64,000 bases of DNA from Microvirga antarctica (lineage in GTDB: Bacteria; Pseudomonadota; Alphaproteobacteria; Rhizobiales; Beijerinckiaceae): the NCBI RefSeq assembly GCF_017921815.1, contig NZ_JAGEMM010000003.1, positions 411,312 to 475,311 on the forward strand. Direction: 5' to 3'. Positions 27,100 to 35,646 of this stretch are shown here, piece by piece (position 1 is the first letter of the stretch; the number at the start of each line of letters is the position of its first letter). The notes below the pieces were generated by a model that was not told the DNA's origin, made no database searches, and was given only the letters and a program-made list of their open reading frames with translations. The translations under genes were made by a program, and so were the position numbers.

Positions 27100-28296
27100 C
27101 TAGCAGCCGCTGTCGGCCATGGACAAAAACGCCTCGTCGCCCGGAACTTTCGCGAGCTGCTTGTACATGTCCCACTCGCCCTTGCTTTCGTCGGGTTTCT
27201 TCACCTGGAACAGGTACATGTCATAAACCATGCGGCCATTGGGAAGGACCTTGCCCTTCTTTGCAAACACGTCTTCGACCGGCATCTCGTGCAGAAGCTT
27301 GGCGACAGGCTCCGTAGCGTCCGTGCCGGCCTTCTGCACCGCCTTGAGGTATTGCAGGACGGTTGAATAGGTTCCGACGTGGATCATGTTCGGCATCCGG
27401 CCGGTCTTATCCAGATAGCGTTTTGCGAAGGCACGGTTCTCGTCATTCTGGTCCCAGTACCACCCTTCGGTCAGCGTAAGCCCCTGTGCCGCCTTGAGGC
27501 CCAGGCCCTTCACCTCGGCCAGCGTGAACAGCAGCGCTGCGAGGCGTGTGCCGCCCTGCGTGATGCCGAATTCCGACGCCTGTTTGATGGCATTGGCGGT
27601 GTCGAGGCCCGCATTGGCAAGGCCGATGACGTTGGCACCGGAGCCCTGCGCCTGCAGGAGAAATGACGAGAAATCGTTGGCGCTCAGCGGGTGGCGAACC
27701 GCACCCACCACTTGGCCGCCCTTTGACTTGACGAACTTGGAGGTCTCGCCTTCCAGCGAGTATCCGAACGCATAATCGGCGGTCAGAAAGAACCACTTGT
27801 TGCCGCCGTTCTCCACCAGGGCGCCACCGGTGCCAACGGCGAGCGCATGGGTGTCGTACGCCCAGTGGAAGCCGTAGGGCGTGCATTGTTTGCCGGTAAG
27901 ATCGGATGTGGCCGCACCGGTCACCATCGTGATTTTTTTCTTCTCTTTGGAGAGCCCCTGCACGGCGAGCGCGACGGACGACGTCGTCAACTCCATGATG
28001 GCGTCGACCTTGTCGGTATCGTACCATTGCCGGGCGATGTTGGAGGCCACATCGGGCTTGTTCTGGTGGTCGGCGCTGACGATCTCGATCGGCACACCGA
28101 GAACTTTCCCGCCGAAATCCTGGACGGCCATGCGGGCTGCCTCCACAGACCACTTGCCGCCGAAATCAGCATAGACGCCAGACTGATCGTTGAGGATGCC
28201 GATCTTGACGACGCCGTCCGAGGCCTGCTGCGCCGATGCGGCTTGCGTCAGAACGGTGCAGCTCAGGGCGAATACAAGTGTTTTGAGAATTTTCAT
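27100..28296 (-). CDS. Branched-chain-type ABC importer substrate-binding protein
   Basis: A 398-residue periplasmic protein of the LivK-like type I binding fold. A signal peptide runs to about residue 22 (ASAQQA). The mature N-terminus VVKIGILNDQSGVYADFGG and the ADHQNKPDVASNIARQW segment are typical of amide/urea/aromatic-acid binders rather than strict leucine binders. ATG 28296 follows AGAAGGGAAG and begins MKILKTLVF; the frame continues 44 codons upstream without homology. It is the first gene of a six-gene operon that ends with the GMC oxidoreductase. The ligand is unknown. Confidence 0.9.
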   Translation of the reverse strand: MKILKTLVFALSCTVLTQAASAQQASDGVVKIGILNDQSGVYADFGGKWSVEAARMAVQDFGGKVLGVPIEIVSADHQNKPDVASNIARQWYDTDKVDAIMELTTSSVALAVQGLSKEKKKITMVTGAATSDLTGKQCTPYGFHWAYDTHALAVGTGGALVENGGNKWFFLTADYAFGYSLEGETSKFVKSKGGQVVGAVRHPLSANDFSSFLLQAQGSGANVIGLANAGLDTANAIKQASEFGITQGGTRLAALLFTLAEVKGLGLKAAQGLTLTEGWYWDQNDENRAFAKRYLDKTGRMPNMIHVGTYSTVLQYLKAVQKAGTDATEPVAKLLHEMPVEDVFAKKGKVLPNGRMVYDMYLFQVKKPDESKGEWDMYKQLAKVPGDEAFLSMADSGC

Positions 28297-28504
28297 CAGC
28301 TTCTTCCCTTCTGTTTTATTGCGCTGGGATAGAGCCAGCGTCTTTATCGAGCCATGGTGGAACCGGCTGCGAGCGTGGTCAAGGAAGCTAACGGCGCATT
28401 CGCGCGCAGCAATCCCGCCAGGGTTCATCCTTAAGTCGCATGACCCAAAGCCGACGCCTTCGCCGCGCTAGGGCGACGGTCTCCACGCGGTCCGAGAGCT
28501 ACCC

Positions 28505-28831
28505 TTACGTCTGCGCGACGGGGCGCAGATCAATCGCGTCGATGAGCGCCATGCGCCGCGCTTCACCGGCGACAATCTTGGCTTTCAATTCCTGCAATGT
28601 GCTCCGGTGCGTTCCGAAAATGGCAATTCCGGCAAGAACGGCGCTCACGCTGGCGAGAAGGATCAGCACATCGGACCGGACCAAGCCAAGAACGAGCGCG
28701 GCCATGAGCGCAAGGCCGCCGCCGGTTGCCAGCCTGGCCACAACCATGATCTTTCGGCAACGCTCCGCCGCATCGGCAAGCATATCGATCTCAAGCTCGA
28801 GGTTCGCGATCTCGTCGCTCATCATCGTCAT
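28505..28831 (-). CDS. Small membrane protein of unknown function, 108 residues
   Basis: A helical N-terminus (about 1-28, rich in Asp, Glu and Leu, possibly a short coiled coil) is followed by two adjacent membrane segments (about 30-50 and 54-72) and a basic amphipathic C-terminal helix. GGGGGT precedes the cluster of start codons; ATG 28831, 28825 and 28822 are all possible. I do not recognise the family. It lies 39 bp downstream of an MFS exporter on the same strand, so the two may be co-transcribed. Confidence 0.55.
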   Translation of the reverse strand: MTMMSDEIANLELEIDMLADAAERCRKIMVVARLATGGGLALMAALVLGLVRSDVLILLASVSAVLAGIAIFGTHRSTLQELKAKIVAGEARRMALIDAIDLRPVAQT

Positions 28832-28870
28832 ACCCCCGAACTCGTCTCCGCCGCATGCAAACGCAGAACT

Positions 28871-30364
28871 CTAAATCCGACGCAGGGGGATCGTCCAGGC
28901 AAAGACCATCCCAAGCCCGGCAAAGGCTGCAATCGTCAGGAATGCCGCGCGAAACCCGTCCGCGACCGAGAGGAGCACCGCGCCCCTTTCCGCCGCGGGC
29001 AACATGTCCAGCGCCGACGGGCCCTCCTGCAGCAGATGTCCGAACAAATCGGTGACTGCTGCGCCCTGTGATCGCAGCGCCATGAACAGCACGGCGCCTA
29101 CGATCGCGGCGCCCAGTCCCGCTCCGATGGATCGCGACAGTTGCACGGACGCGGCAGCAGCCCCCAGCATGTCATGCCCCGCCTCGCTCTGGACGGTCAC
29201 TTGGACGACGCCCATGGTGGTGCCCATGAAGAGCGCGCAGGCCGAGAGGGCGAGGGCGAGCTGGGTGACCGTCAGATATGGGGCGCCATAGGCAACAAGC
29301 ACCATGGTCATCGTCGCGCCCAGCAGCCCGAGCGAGGGGAAAATCGCCGTGTACCCTGTCCTGCTGACAAGGCGCCCCGTGAGGATGGATCCCAAGCCGA
29401 CCCCGACCGTCAACGGAAGCAACAGAAGGCCACTTTCTGACGGCGATGCACCCCGGACGACCCGCAGATAGATCGGGATGAAGGTGGTCAGCGAGACGAG
29501 GGCGGCGCCGTGGCACGCAGCAAGCGCGTCGGCGCGCCAAACACTGGGTTGGCGCAGCAGGGCAATCGGCAGGAGCGGGACGGCGGCGCGCTTCTCACGC
29601 CAGATGAGACAAAGCAGGGAGATGACGGATAGCACTGTCAGGGCCAAGGCTCGGGGCAGAGCCGATGGGTCCGCTTTCTGCATCTGCTCGAGTGCAACGA
29701 GGAGGGGGGCGATGAAGGCGATGAGGAGGACAAGCCCCCCTGCATCAAACCGCCCAGGGTGCCCGGAGCCCGCCCGTGCCGGCAGCCTCAGGGTCAGGAA
29801 GAGGGCGAGAAGACCCAGCGGAGCACTCACGAGAAAGATTGATCGCCAGCCGTAATATTGGGTCAGGAAGCCGCCCGCTACGGGGCCGAACGTGCTGGCC
29901 GACACGACGATGCCGGCGAGATACCCCTGAAAGCGCCCGCGCTCGCGCGGCGGGATCGTTTCGCCGATGAGTGCCTGCGAAAGGGTCATGAGGCCGCCGC
30001 CGCCGAGACCCTGCAGAACACGGCCCGCCACCAGCATTTCGGTGCTGATCGAAACCGCGCAGAGCAGGGACGCGACAATGAACATGGCGAGCGCAACGAA
30101 CATCAGCCGCCTGCGGCCGTAACTGTCACCCAGACGCCCATAGACCGGTGCCGCGATGGTTGCGGCCATCAGATATGAGACGACGATCCACGAGACTCTC
30201 TCGGGGTCTCCAAGCTCGGCGGCAATCGCCGGCAGGGCGGCGGCGACAATCGTCTGGTCCATGACGGCCAGAAACATCGGCACCATGATGGAAGGGAGGA
30301 CTGTTAGAAAAATGCGTCTCAGGGTGGGAGCGGGGAGAACGCCTTTCGTGGGATCGTCAGACAA
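28871..30364 (-). CDS. MFS drug-type exporter, DHA2 family (14 helices)
   Basis: A 497-residue proton-driven exporter. It has the DHA2/EmrB-type helix-1 motif LAVMDQTIVAAALPAIAAEL, the loop 2-3 motif GRLGDSYGRRRL and motif C-like GPVAGGFLTQYYGWRSIF. The length and helix count fit the 14-helix class. The only reasonable start is TTG 30364, because the next ATG would cut into helix 1; AAGGA lies about 14 nt upstream. No adjacent membrane-fusion protein is seen, so it probably works alone. The substrate is unknown. Confidence 0.87.
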   Translation of the reverse strand: MSDDPTKGVLPAPTLRRIFLTVLPSIMVPMFLAVMDQTIVAAALPAIAAELGDPERVSWIVVSYLMAATIAAPVYGRLGDSYGRRRLMFVALAMFIVASLLCAVSISTEMLVAGRVLQGLGGGGLMTLSQALIGETIPPRERGRFQGYLAGIVVSASTFGPVAGGFLTQYYGWRSIFLVSAPLGLLALFLTLRLPARAGSGHPGRFDAGGLVLLIAFIAPLLVALEQMQKADPSALPRALALTVLSVISLLCLIWREKRAAVPLLPIALLRQPSVWRADALAACHGAALVSLTTFIPIYLRVVRGASPSESGLLLLPLTVGVGLGSILTGRLVSRTGYTAIFPSLGLLGATMTMVLVAYGAPYLTVTQLALALSACALFMGTTMGVVQVTVQSEAGHDMLGAAAASVQLSRSIGAGLGAAIVGAVLFMALRSQGAAVTDLFGHLLQEGPSALDMLPAAERGAVLLSVADGFRAAFLTIAAFAGLGMVFAWTIPLRRI

Positions 30365-30637
30365 TGAGACAGTCGTCCTTCAGCGTTGGTGCCGTTTGAG
30401 GTCGCGCCGCAACCCATGACAGGCGCATCGCGACTGGCACAGGCGGGTTGAAACGGTGAGGGCTCAAGAGTGACGGATCGGGACCCACAAGTCACGTTTA
30501 TCGTCTGGTTGCTTGACAATTTTTTGCCCGCGGCAGGCCTCATGCCCCGAGCGCATTGTTGCGTCGCGTGCAACGCAAGCACAAATGCGCGATTGCGTAT
30601 AATGACAGTCGCGAATCACTCTCAAGGCGCACAAGAC

Positions 30638-30934
30638 ATGGCGACGGTTCTGGAAAGACTATGGTCAAGCCTCTTTGGCGGCCCTAAGGCCGAATCGGCG
30701 CGCCCTGTGGCTGAGGCGACCGAGTACAAGGGCTATCTGATCACTCCCACGCCCTATCCGGCGAAAGGCCAGTTTCAAACCGCCGGACTGATCGAAAGGG
30801 ATCTGGAAACAGGCCGAAAGGAGCACCGGTTCGTTCGGGCGGAGACCCATGCGAGCGTCGAGGATGCGAGTTCTTTCGCACTTGCGAAAGGGCGGCAGAT
30901 CATCGACGAGCAGGGTGATCGCATCTTCGATTGA
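30638..30934 (+). CDS. HlyU family protein
   Basis: A 98-residue small cytoplasmic protein matching the proteobacterial HlyU family of Rhizobiales (FGG.. then YKGYLITPTPYPAKGQFQTAG, ending in DEQGDRIFD). The family is named after a Vibrio haemolysin activator, but these proteins are distinct and their function is not established. A TATAAT box lies at 30598-30603, 35 bp upstream of the ATG, with no convincing -35. The gene converges on the lytic transglycosylase gene with 11 bp between stops. Confidence 0.78.
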   Translation: MATVLERLWSSLFGGPKAESARPVAEATEYKGYLITPTPYPAKGQFQTAGLIERDLETGRKEHRFVRAETHASVEDASSFALAKGRQIIDEQGDRIFD

Positions 30935-30945
30935 CGGCGTGGCGA

Positions 30946-31818
30946 TCAACTCCGCAGCACGATACATACCCCGCCGGCGGCGCGAATCTTGCCACAGACG
31001 GCATTGGCGGCCTCGCGCGTGGCCGCTGGAGCCCGGACGCGATAGAATGCTCGTGTGCCGCGGCTCCTGAGCCTGGTGCCAATAATCATCGGCTGGATGT
31101 CGCCCAAAGCAGCCGCATAGGTTTCTCGGGCCCGAGCGAATGATCGAAGCGCGCGCTCTTTCGAGAAATTGCCCGCGAGCTGCACGCCCCATGGGGCGAA
31201 CGGCGCCTCCGCGATACTCTCGTTCCCCGGTCGGCGCAGGAGTGCGGTGACCTGGAGACAGGAACTGGGCGGCGCTGTGGGTGCCTCTGTCTGATCCGCC
31301 TCCGGGCCGCGGCGGGCAGCCCATGCGTCAGCCGATTGCCCCGTGATCGCGAAGACATACTGCCTTGTTTCCGACGGCAGAGTGCGCTGCGCCGCCAGCC
31401 ACCCCGTCACGCGAGCCGGGCCGCCGTTATACGCGGCGGCTGCAAGGCCGAGATTGCCGAACCGTGTGGTCAGGTCCGCGAGCAGTGACGCCGCTTTCGG
31501 AATGGCCTGTTCCGGATCGAAGGGATCGGCAAGGCCGCGCTCCTGAGCGGTGCCCGGCATGAATTGCGCAATACCCTGCGCACCGGCCGGGCTGACGACG
31601 CGGGGGCGGAATGAACTCTCCTGCCAGATGAGTCGGGTGAGAAATTCGACCGGAATGTCATGTGACCGCGCGCTCTCTTCGATCAGCCGGCACAGTGCCT
31701 GTTCGACTGTTTCCGTGGCGGGGAGAGGGGTTGCCACTGCCCCCGCCGCACTGACGAGTGTGGCGAGCGCAGCGAGGCGAAAGCAGGCCCAAAACCCGGG
31801 GTGCCGCGACACGATCAT
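30946..31818 (-). CDS. Lytic murein transglycosylase (SLT domain)
   Basis: A 290-residue exported enzyme that cleaves peptidoglycan glycan strands with formation of anhydro-muramic ends. A hydrophobic N-terminal signal (about 10-30) precedes an SLT domain with the catalytic Glu in LIWQESSFRP, then VSPAGAQGIAQFMPGTA and AAAYNGGPARV. The C-terminal portion (about 210-290, GVQLAGNFSKERAL onward) resembles a SPOR-type repeat, which would bind denuded septal glycan. ATG 31818 has GGCGGAG very close; the frame extends a further 81 codons upstream with low-complexity sequence that is unlikely to be translated. Confidence 0.85.
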   Translation of the reverse strand: MIVSRHPGFWACFRLAALATLVSAAGAVATPLPATETVEQALCRLIEESARSHDIPVEFLTRLIWQESSFRPRVVSPAGAQGIAQFMPGTAQERGLADPFDPEQAIPKAASLLADLTTRFGNLGLAAAAYNGGPARVTGWLAAQRTLPSETRQYVFAITGQSADAWAARRGPEADQTEAPTAPPSSCLQVTALLRRPGNESIAEAPFAPWGVQLAGNFSKERALRSFARARETYAAALGDIQPMIIGTRLRSRGTRAFYRVRAPAATREAANAVCGKIRAAGGVCIVLRS

Positions 31819-31922
31819 CTCCGCCAACGTTGCGGCGCCGAGAGTACACGCGGAGGAGGGGCTGACCGATCCGCCTTGCCAAAAATCTTCATCGTCTCGA
31901 CGTGTCCGTTGCAGTGATCGTG

Positions 31923-32933
31923 CTAGCGGGCGACGAGCCTGTGCGGCAGGAGGTCGTCCTCCGGCTGATCGCCTCTCCATAGGATCTCCAGCTGCGCCAC
32001 CACACGGGAGCCAAACGCATCGTAGGGAATATGGACTGATGTCAGCCAGGGAGCGAGCCACGCATTGAGCGCATTGTCATCCACGCCCAGGATCCTGCAA
32101 TCGGCAGGGATCGAAACGCTCTGTTCCCAGGCCAGGCGATAGGCGCCGTAGGCCATGAGATCACTGGCGCACAAGAGCCCGCTTGGCCAGTCGCCCGTGC
32201 CGACCAGGATACGCGCGGCCTCGTATCCAACCTGCAGATGAGAGAGTCCTGGCGCGTCGGCTCGTCTTATCTGATCCTCCGCGATACCCAGATGGCGCAT
32301 TCGCTCGATAAATCCAGCCACGCGGTCCCGTGTGGTCGATGAGCCCTGAGATGGGTAGATCACGGCTGGCCGTCTGATTCCGAGTGACCAGAAATGGTCC
32401 GCCGCGTCCGCACCCGCCCGGTAGTTGTCGATCCCGACGAAGGGGCCAGGACCAACTGGGTTGCGGCGACCAACAAAGACGATGGGATCTCCCCGTCCCA
32501 CGGCGCCGGCGAGAGCCAAGCTGTCAACGGCATTCACCAGAACATAGCCGCGAACACCCTGTGAGCGCATGGCGTGCAGGTACTCGTCCTGCAGATCCGG
32601 GCGATCATGCGTATCGCACAGAATCATGACATAGCCGGCCGCCCGGAGGGCGGCTTCCGTCGAGGCGGCAATGGCCGCCATGGCCGGATTGTCGAGATTG
32701 GGCGACAGCATCGCGACGATGCGGCTTTCCCTTCGTCGCAGGGCTCGTCCCACATGGTTGGGGCGGTATCCGAGTGTCTCGATCACCTCCCGGATGCGCG
32801 CCGCCGTTTCGGTCGAGGCGCGCTGGGTCTGGCCATTCACGATCCGCGAGACGGTGGCGACGGACACCCCTGCCGCCGCCGCCACCTGGGCTAGGGAGAC
32901 AGGGGCGGTTGTGACCTGGCGTTTCTTGTTCAT
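31923..32933 (-). CDS. LacI-family transcriptional regulator
   Basis: A 336-residue repressor with an N-terminal helix-turn-helix (VSLAQVAAAAGVSVATVSRIVNG), hinge helix (NHVGRALRRRES) and a sugar-binding core domain. ATG 32933 has AGGA upstream. It is divergent from an alpha-glycoside importer and a GH31 hydrolase gene, and a perfect palindrome of LacI type lies in the shared control region. It probably represses that operon and responds to the imported sugar. Confidence 0.92.
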   Translation of the reverse strand: MNKKRQVTTAPVSLAQVAAAAGVSVATVSRIVNGQTQRASTETAARIREVIETLGYRPNHVGRALRRRESRIVAMLSPNLDNPAMAAIAASTEAALRAAGYVMILCDTHDRPDLQDEYLHAMRSQGVRGYVLVNAVDSLALAGAVGRGDPIVFVGRRNPVGPGPFVGIDNYRAGADAADHFWSLGIRRPAVIYPSQGSSTTRDRVAGFIERMRHLGIAEDQIRRADAPGLSHLQVGYEAARILVGTGDWPSGLLCASDLMAYGAYRLAWEQSVSIPADCRILGVDDNALNAWLAPWLTSVHIPYDAFGSRVVAQLEILWRGDQPEDDLLPHRLVAR

Positions 32934-33008
32934 GGGTCCTTTTCTCACCGTTTTCCGAGGAGTGTCGAGTCCCGCATCAGTCCCATCAGAAACCGCATTG
33001 ACAATTTA

Positions 33009-33022
33009 GGCAAACGTTTGCC
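33009..33022. promoter_or_regulatory. LacI-type operator palindrome
   Basis: GGCAAACGTTTGCC is a perfect 14-bp palindrome with the central CG of LacI/GalR operators. The flanks TTA and AAA nearly continue the symmetry. It lies 75 bp upstream of the lacI-type gene and about 240 bp upstream of the binding-protein gene. The stretch 33023-33250 between it and the importer holds no recognisable gene and is presumably leader or promoter. Confidence 0.8.
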
Positions 33023-33265
33023 AAACTCTCTCCCAAGATGAGACTCCTCCTTGCAAGGGGTCCGTTCTTACAGGGCAGGATCGAGGAGAAGCGCTCCCGG
33101 TTCTGAGAGGAATGCCATGCCGAAGCCGGTCTCCGTTCCGATGTCTTGCCCAGCCTGAGGCTGCGAGCGCAATGCGTTTGCGTGGCTCGCGCACAGTGCG
33201 ACCTCGCATCGTATGAATCTCAGGGCAAGGACGGCCGGCAACCGAGCTTTTGAGGGAGGATGACG

Positions 33266-34546
33266 ATGAAGACTACACGACTTTTGCTGGGCAGCGGCCT
33301 GCTTGCCCTCTGCCTCGGCGCCAGCCAGGCTCAAGCCCAGACGACGCTGCGCATGACGTGGTATTCCGACGGCAACGAGGGGGAGGTGATGACCGACCTG
33401 CTGCGCCGTTTCGAGGAGAAGAACAAGGACATCAAGGTCGTGCTCGACCAGGTTCCGTTCAAGGCCATCAACGAGAACCTCCCGGTTCAGCTGGCGTCCA
33501 ACCAGGGTCCGGACATCGCCCGCGTCGGAGATCTCGGCGGGATCGCGAAATACATGCTGGACCTGCGTCCGCATCTCCAGAACCCGGCCTATTTCGAGGC
33601 GAGTTATGGCCCGTTTCTCTCATGGATGCGGGTCCCGGGCGACACCTCCTCGATCCCTGGCTACATGACGCAGCTCACCGTTACCGGCCCGTTCGTCAAC
33701 AAGACCTTGTTCGAGCAGGCTGGCATTGCGATGCCTGGGCCAAAAGCGACCTGGGAGGATTGGGCAAAGGCCACGAAGGAAGTCGCCGCAAAGGTTCAGG
33801 CACCTTTCCCGATCGCGGTCGACAGGTCTGGCCACCGATTCTTTGGCATTGCCATTGGGCAAGGCGCCAAGGTGCTGAATGACAAGGACGAACCCGCTGT
33901 CATCGATGACGGTTTCAAGCGCGCCGCCCAGCTTGTCTACGACTGGCACAAGGCTGGTGTGATGTCGAAGGAGTTGTGGGGCGCTGTCTCGGGAACTGCC
34001 TATCGCGGCGCCAACGATGAATTCAAGAACGCCCAAGTTGTGATGTACATGTCGGGGTCATGGCAGATCGGCCAGTTCGACAAGACCATCGGCTCGGCTT
34101 TTGACTGGGTTGCGGTGCCAACGCCTTGCGGGCCGGCCAACTGCTCCGGCATGCCGGGCGGGGCCGCGCTGGTCGGCATCAAGACGACGCAGCATCCGAA
34201 GGAAGTGGCGCGCGTGATCGAGTATCTCGCCAGTGAAGACGTGGCGGCCGAATTCTACCAGCGCTCGCTCTTCGTGCCAGGCCATCTCGGGATCGCCAAG
34301 AAGGGCCTCGACTACAAGGATGCTTCACCGCTCGGCAAGGCCGCGCTGAAAGTGTTCAGCGATCAGGTCAACTTGCTGGCGCCGGCTGCCAACCGCTTGC
34401 AGGGCTACGTCAATAACCGCGTGATCTTCAACGCGACCATCAGCCGACTTGGGCAGGCCATTACGGGCGAATCCACGCTGGACGAGGCGTATAAGCGGAT
34501 CGCCAGCGATGTCGACCAGCAGATCGCCGAGCGGAACAAGAAATAA
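33266..34546 (+). CDS. Sugar ABC importer substrate-binding protein (alpha-glycoside type)
   Basis: A 426-residue periplasmic solute-binding protein of the family 1 (MalE/AglE-like) fold. A signal peptide runs to about residue 25 (SQAQA). The mature protein starts TTLRMTWYSDGNEGEVM and contains YMSGSWQIGQF and GGAALVGIKTTQHP, typical of oligosaccharide binders. ATG 33266 is chosen because GGAGG lies 6 nt before it; ATG 33260 would leave no spacing. It starts the operon that ends with the GH31 hydrolase, so an alpha-linked gluco- or xylo-oligosaccharide is the likely ligand. Confidence 0.9.
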   Translation: MKTTRLLLGSGLLALCLGASQAQAQTTLRMTWYSDGNEGEVMTDLLRRFEEKNKDIKVVLDQVPFKAINENLPVQLASNQGPDIARVGDLGGIAKYMLDLRPHLQNPAYFEASYGPFLSWMRVPGDTSSIPGYMTQLTVTGPFVNKTLFEQAGIAMPGPKATWEDWAKATKEVAAKVQAPFPIAVDRSGHRFFGIAIGQGAKVLNDKDEPAVIDDGFKRAAQLVYDWHKAGVMSKELWGAVSGTAYRGANDEFKNAQVVMYMSGSWQIGQFDKTIGSAFDWVAVPTPCGPANCSGMPGGAALVGIKTTQHPKEVARVIEYLASEDVAAEFYQRSLFVPGHLGIAKKGLDYKDASPLGKAALKVFSDQVNLLAPAANRLQGYVNNRVIFNATISRLGQAITGESTLDEAYKRIASDVDQQIAERNKK

Positions 34547-34557
34547 TAATGCCGATT

Positions 34558-34582
34558 CCGGGCCATTGCGATGATGGCCCGG
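34558..34582 (+). promoter_or_regulatory. Intergenic mRNA hairpin after the sugar-binding-protein gene
   Basis: A perfect 9-bp stem (CCGGGCCAT / ATGGCCCGG) with a 7-nt loop starts 11 bp after the binding-protein stop. It lacks a T tract. It probably protects the upstream message, giving more binding protein than permease. It also argues that the permease starts downstream of it. Confidence 0.6.
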
Positions 34583-34605
34583 GGTCCCTTGCGCGCAGAC
34601 AGCCG

Positions 34606-35646
34606 ATGACAGAACGGTCGCCCATGCCCGGCGTTGAACCCCTTCCGAAGACGACAGCACGCCCAAGCATCGTCGCCTGGCTCGGCATCCCGTTTGTGCT
34701 GGCGATGCGCATTGTCGACTATCCGATGCGGGCGCTCCAGCGTGCGCTTGGCGAGCAGCGGATGGCCTATGTCTTTCTGCTCCCAAACCTCATTTTCTTC
34801 AGCCTCTTCGTCTTCGCTCCGATCGTCATCAACGTGATTTTCTCGGTCACGGGCGGACCGGCCCTGTTCCCGTCCGAACGGCCCTTCGTGGGTGCCGGGC
34901 AATATGCCTATCTGTTCGACTGCGGATCTTACCTCGATCCGAGCACTTGCCGGGAGGACCATTTCTGGCGCGGCGTTGCCAACACGTTCAGGTTCACCGC
35001 TTCCCAGGTCGTCGCGATGGTTCTCCTGTCGCTCCTGACCGCCGTCGTGCTGAACATGAAAATTCGCGGTCGCGGATTTTTTCGCGCGGTCTATTTCTTC
35101 CCGGTTCTCCTTTCTCCGGTTGTCGTCGCGCTGATCTGGAAATGGATCTTGCAACGCGACGGCCTGTTGAATGCGGGCATTATTGGGCTTGGGGGCGAGC
35201 GGATCCTGTTCCTCGTCGAGCCCGGTTGGGCGATGTTCTGGGCCGTGTTCGTGTCGATCTGGGCTCATATGGGATTCTACACCCTCATCCTTCTCGCGGG
35301 TCTGCAGGCCATCCCCTCCGATATCTATGAGGCGGCCGAAATGGACGCGACACCGCGCTGGCGGGTCTTCCTGCGGTTGACCCTCCCGCTCCTCTGGCCG
35401 AATCTCATCGTTGTGATCGTGCTCGCGTTGATCCGCGGCGTTCAGACATTCGACGAAGTCTTCGTGCTCACCGGTGGCGGTCCGGGGACCGCCACACTGA
35501 TGATCGTGCAGTACATCTACGAGACTGCCTTCTCCAATCAGGTGCAGAATTTCGGACTCGCGGCTGCAGCCTCAGTGGTCCTTGGCGTCGTGCTCTGCCT
35601 GCTCACAGGCCTGCAACTGGCCCTCTCGCGACGAAAGGCGGCGTGA
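34606..35646 (+). CDS. Sugar ABC importer permease, MalF-like
   Basis: A 346-residue inner-membrane permease with about six to seven helices. The coupling EAA motif is DIYEAAEMDATPRWRVFLRLTLP, and VFVLTGGGPGTATLMIVQYIYE is typical of MalF/AglF-like subunits. Start choice is uncertain: ATG 34549 lies before the intergenic hairpin, while ATG 34606 and 34624 follow it; none has a good ribosome site. The stop overlaps the next permease gene. Confidence 0.87.
   Translation: MTERSPMPGVEPLPKTTARPSIVAWLGIPFVLAMRIVDYPMRALQRALGEQRMAYVFLLPNLIFFSLFVFAPIVINVIFSVTGGPALFPSERPFVGAGQYAYLFDCGSYLDPSTCREDHFWRGVANTFRFTASQVVAMVLLSLLTAVVLNMKIRGRGFFRAVYFFPVLLSPVVVALIWKWILQRDGLLNAGIIGLGGERILFLVEPGWAMFWAVFVSIWAHMGFYTLILLAGLQAIPSDIYEAAEMDATPRWRVFLRLTLPLLWPNLIVVIVLALIRGVQTFDEVFVLTGGGPGTATLMIVQYIYETAFSNQVQNFGLAAAASVVLGVVLCLLTGLQLALSRRKAA

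Noticed and set aside
30598..30603. TATAAT box upstream of the HlyU-like gene considered as a full promoter
   Set aside because: No acceptable -35 box at 16-18 bp; kept only as a note in the gene entry.
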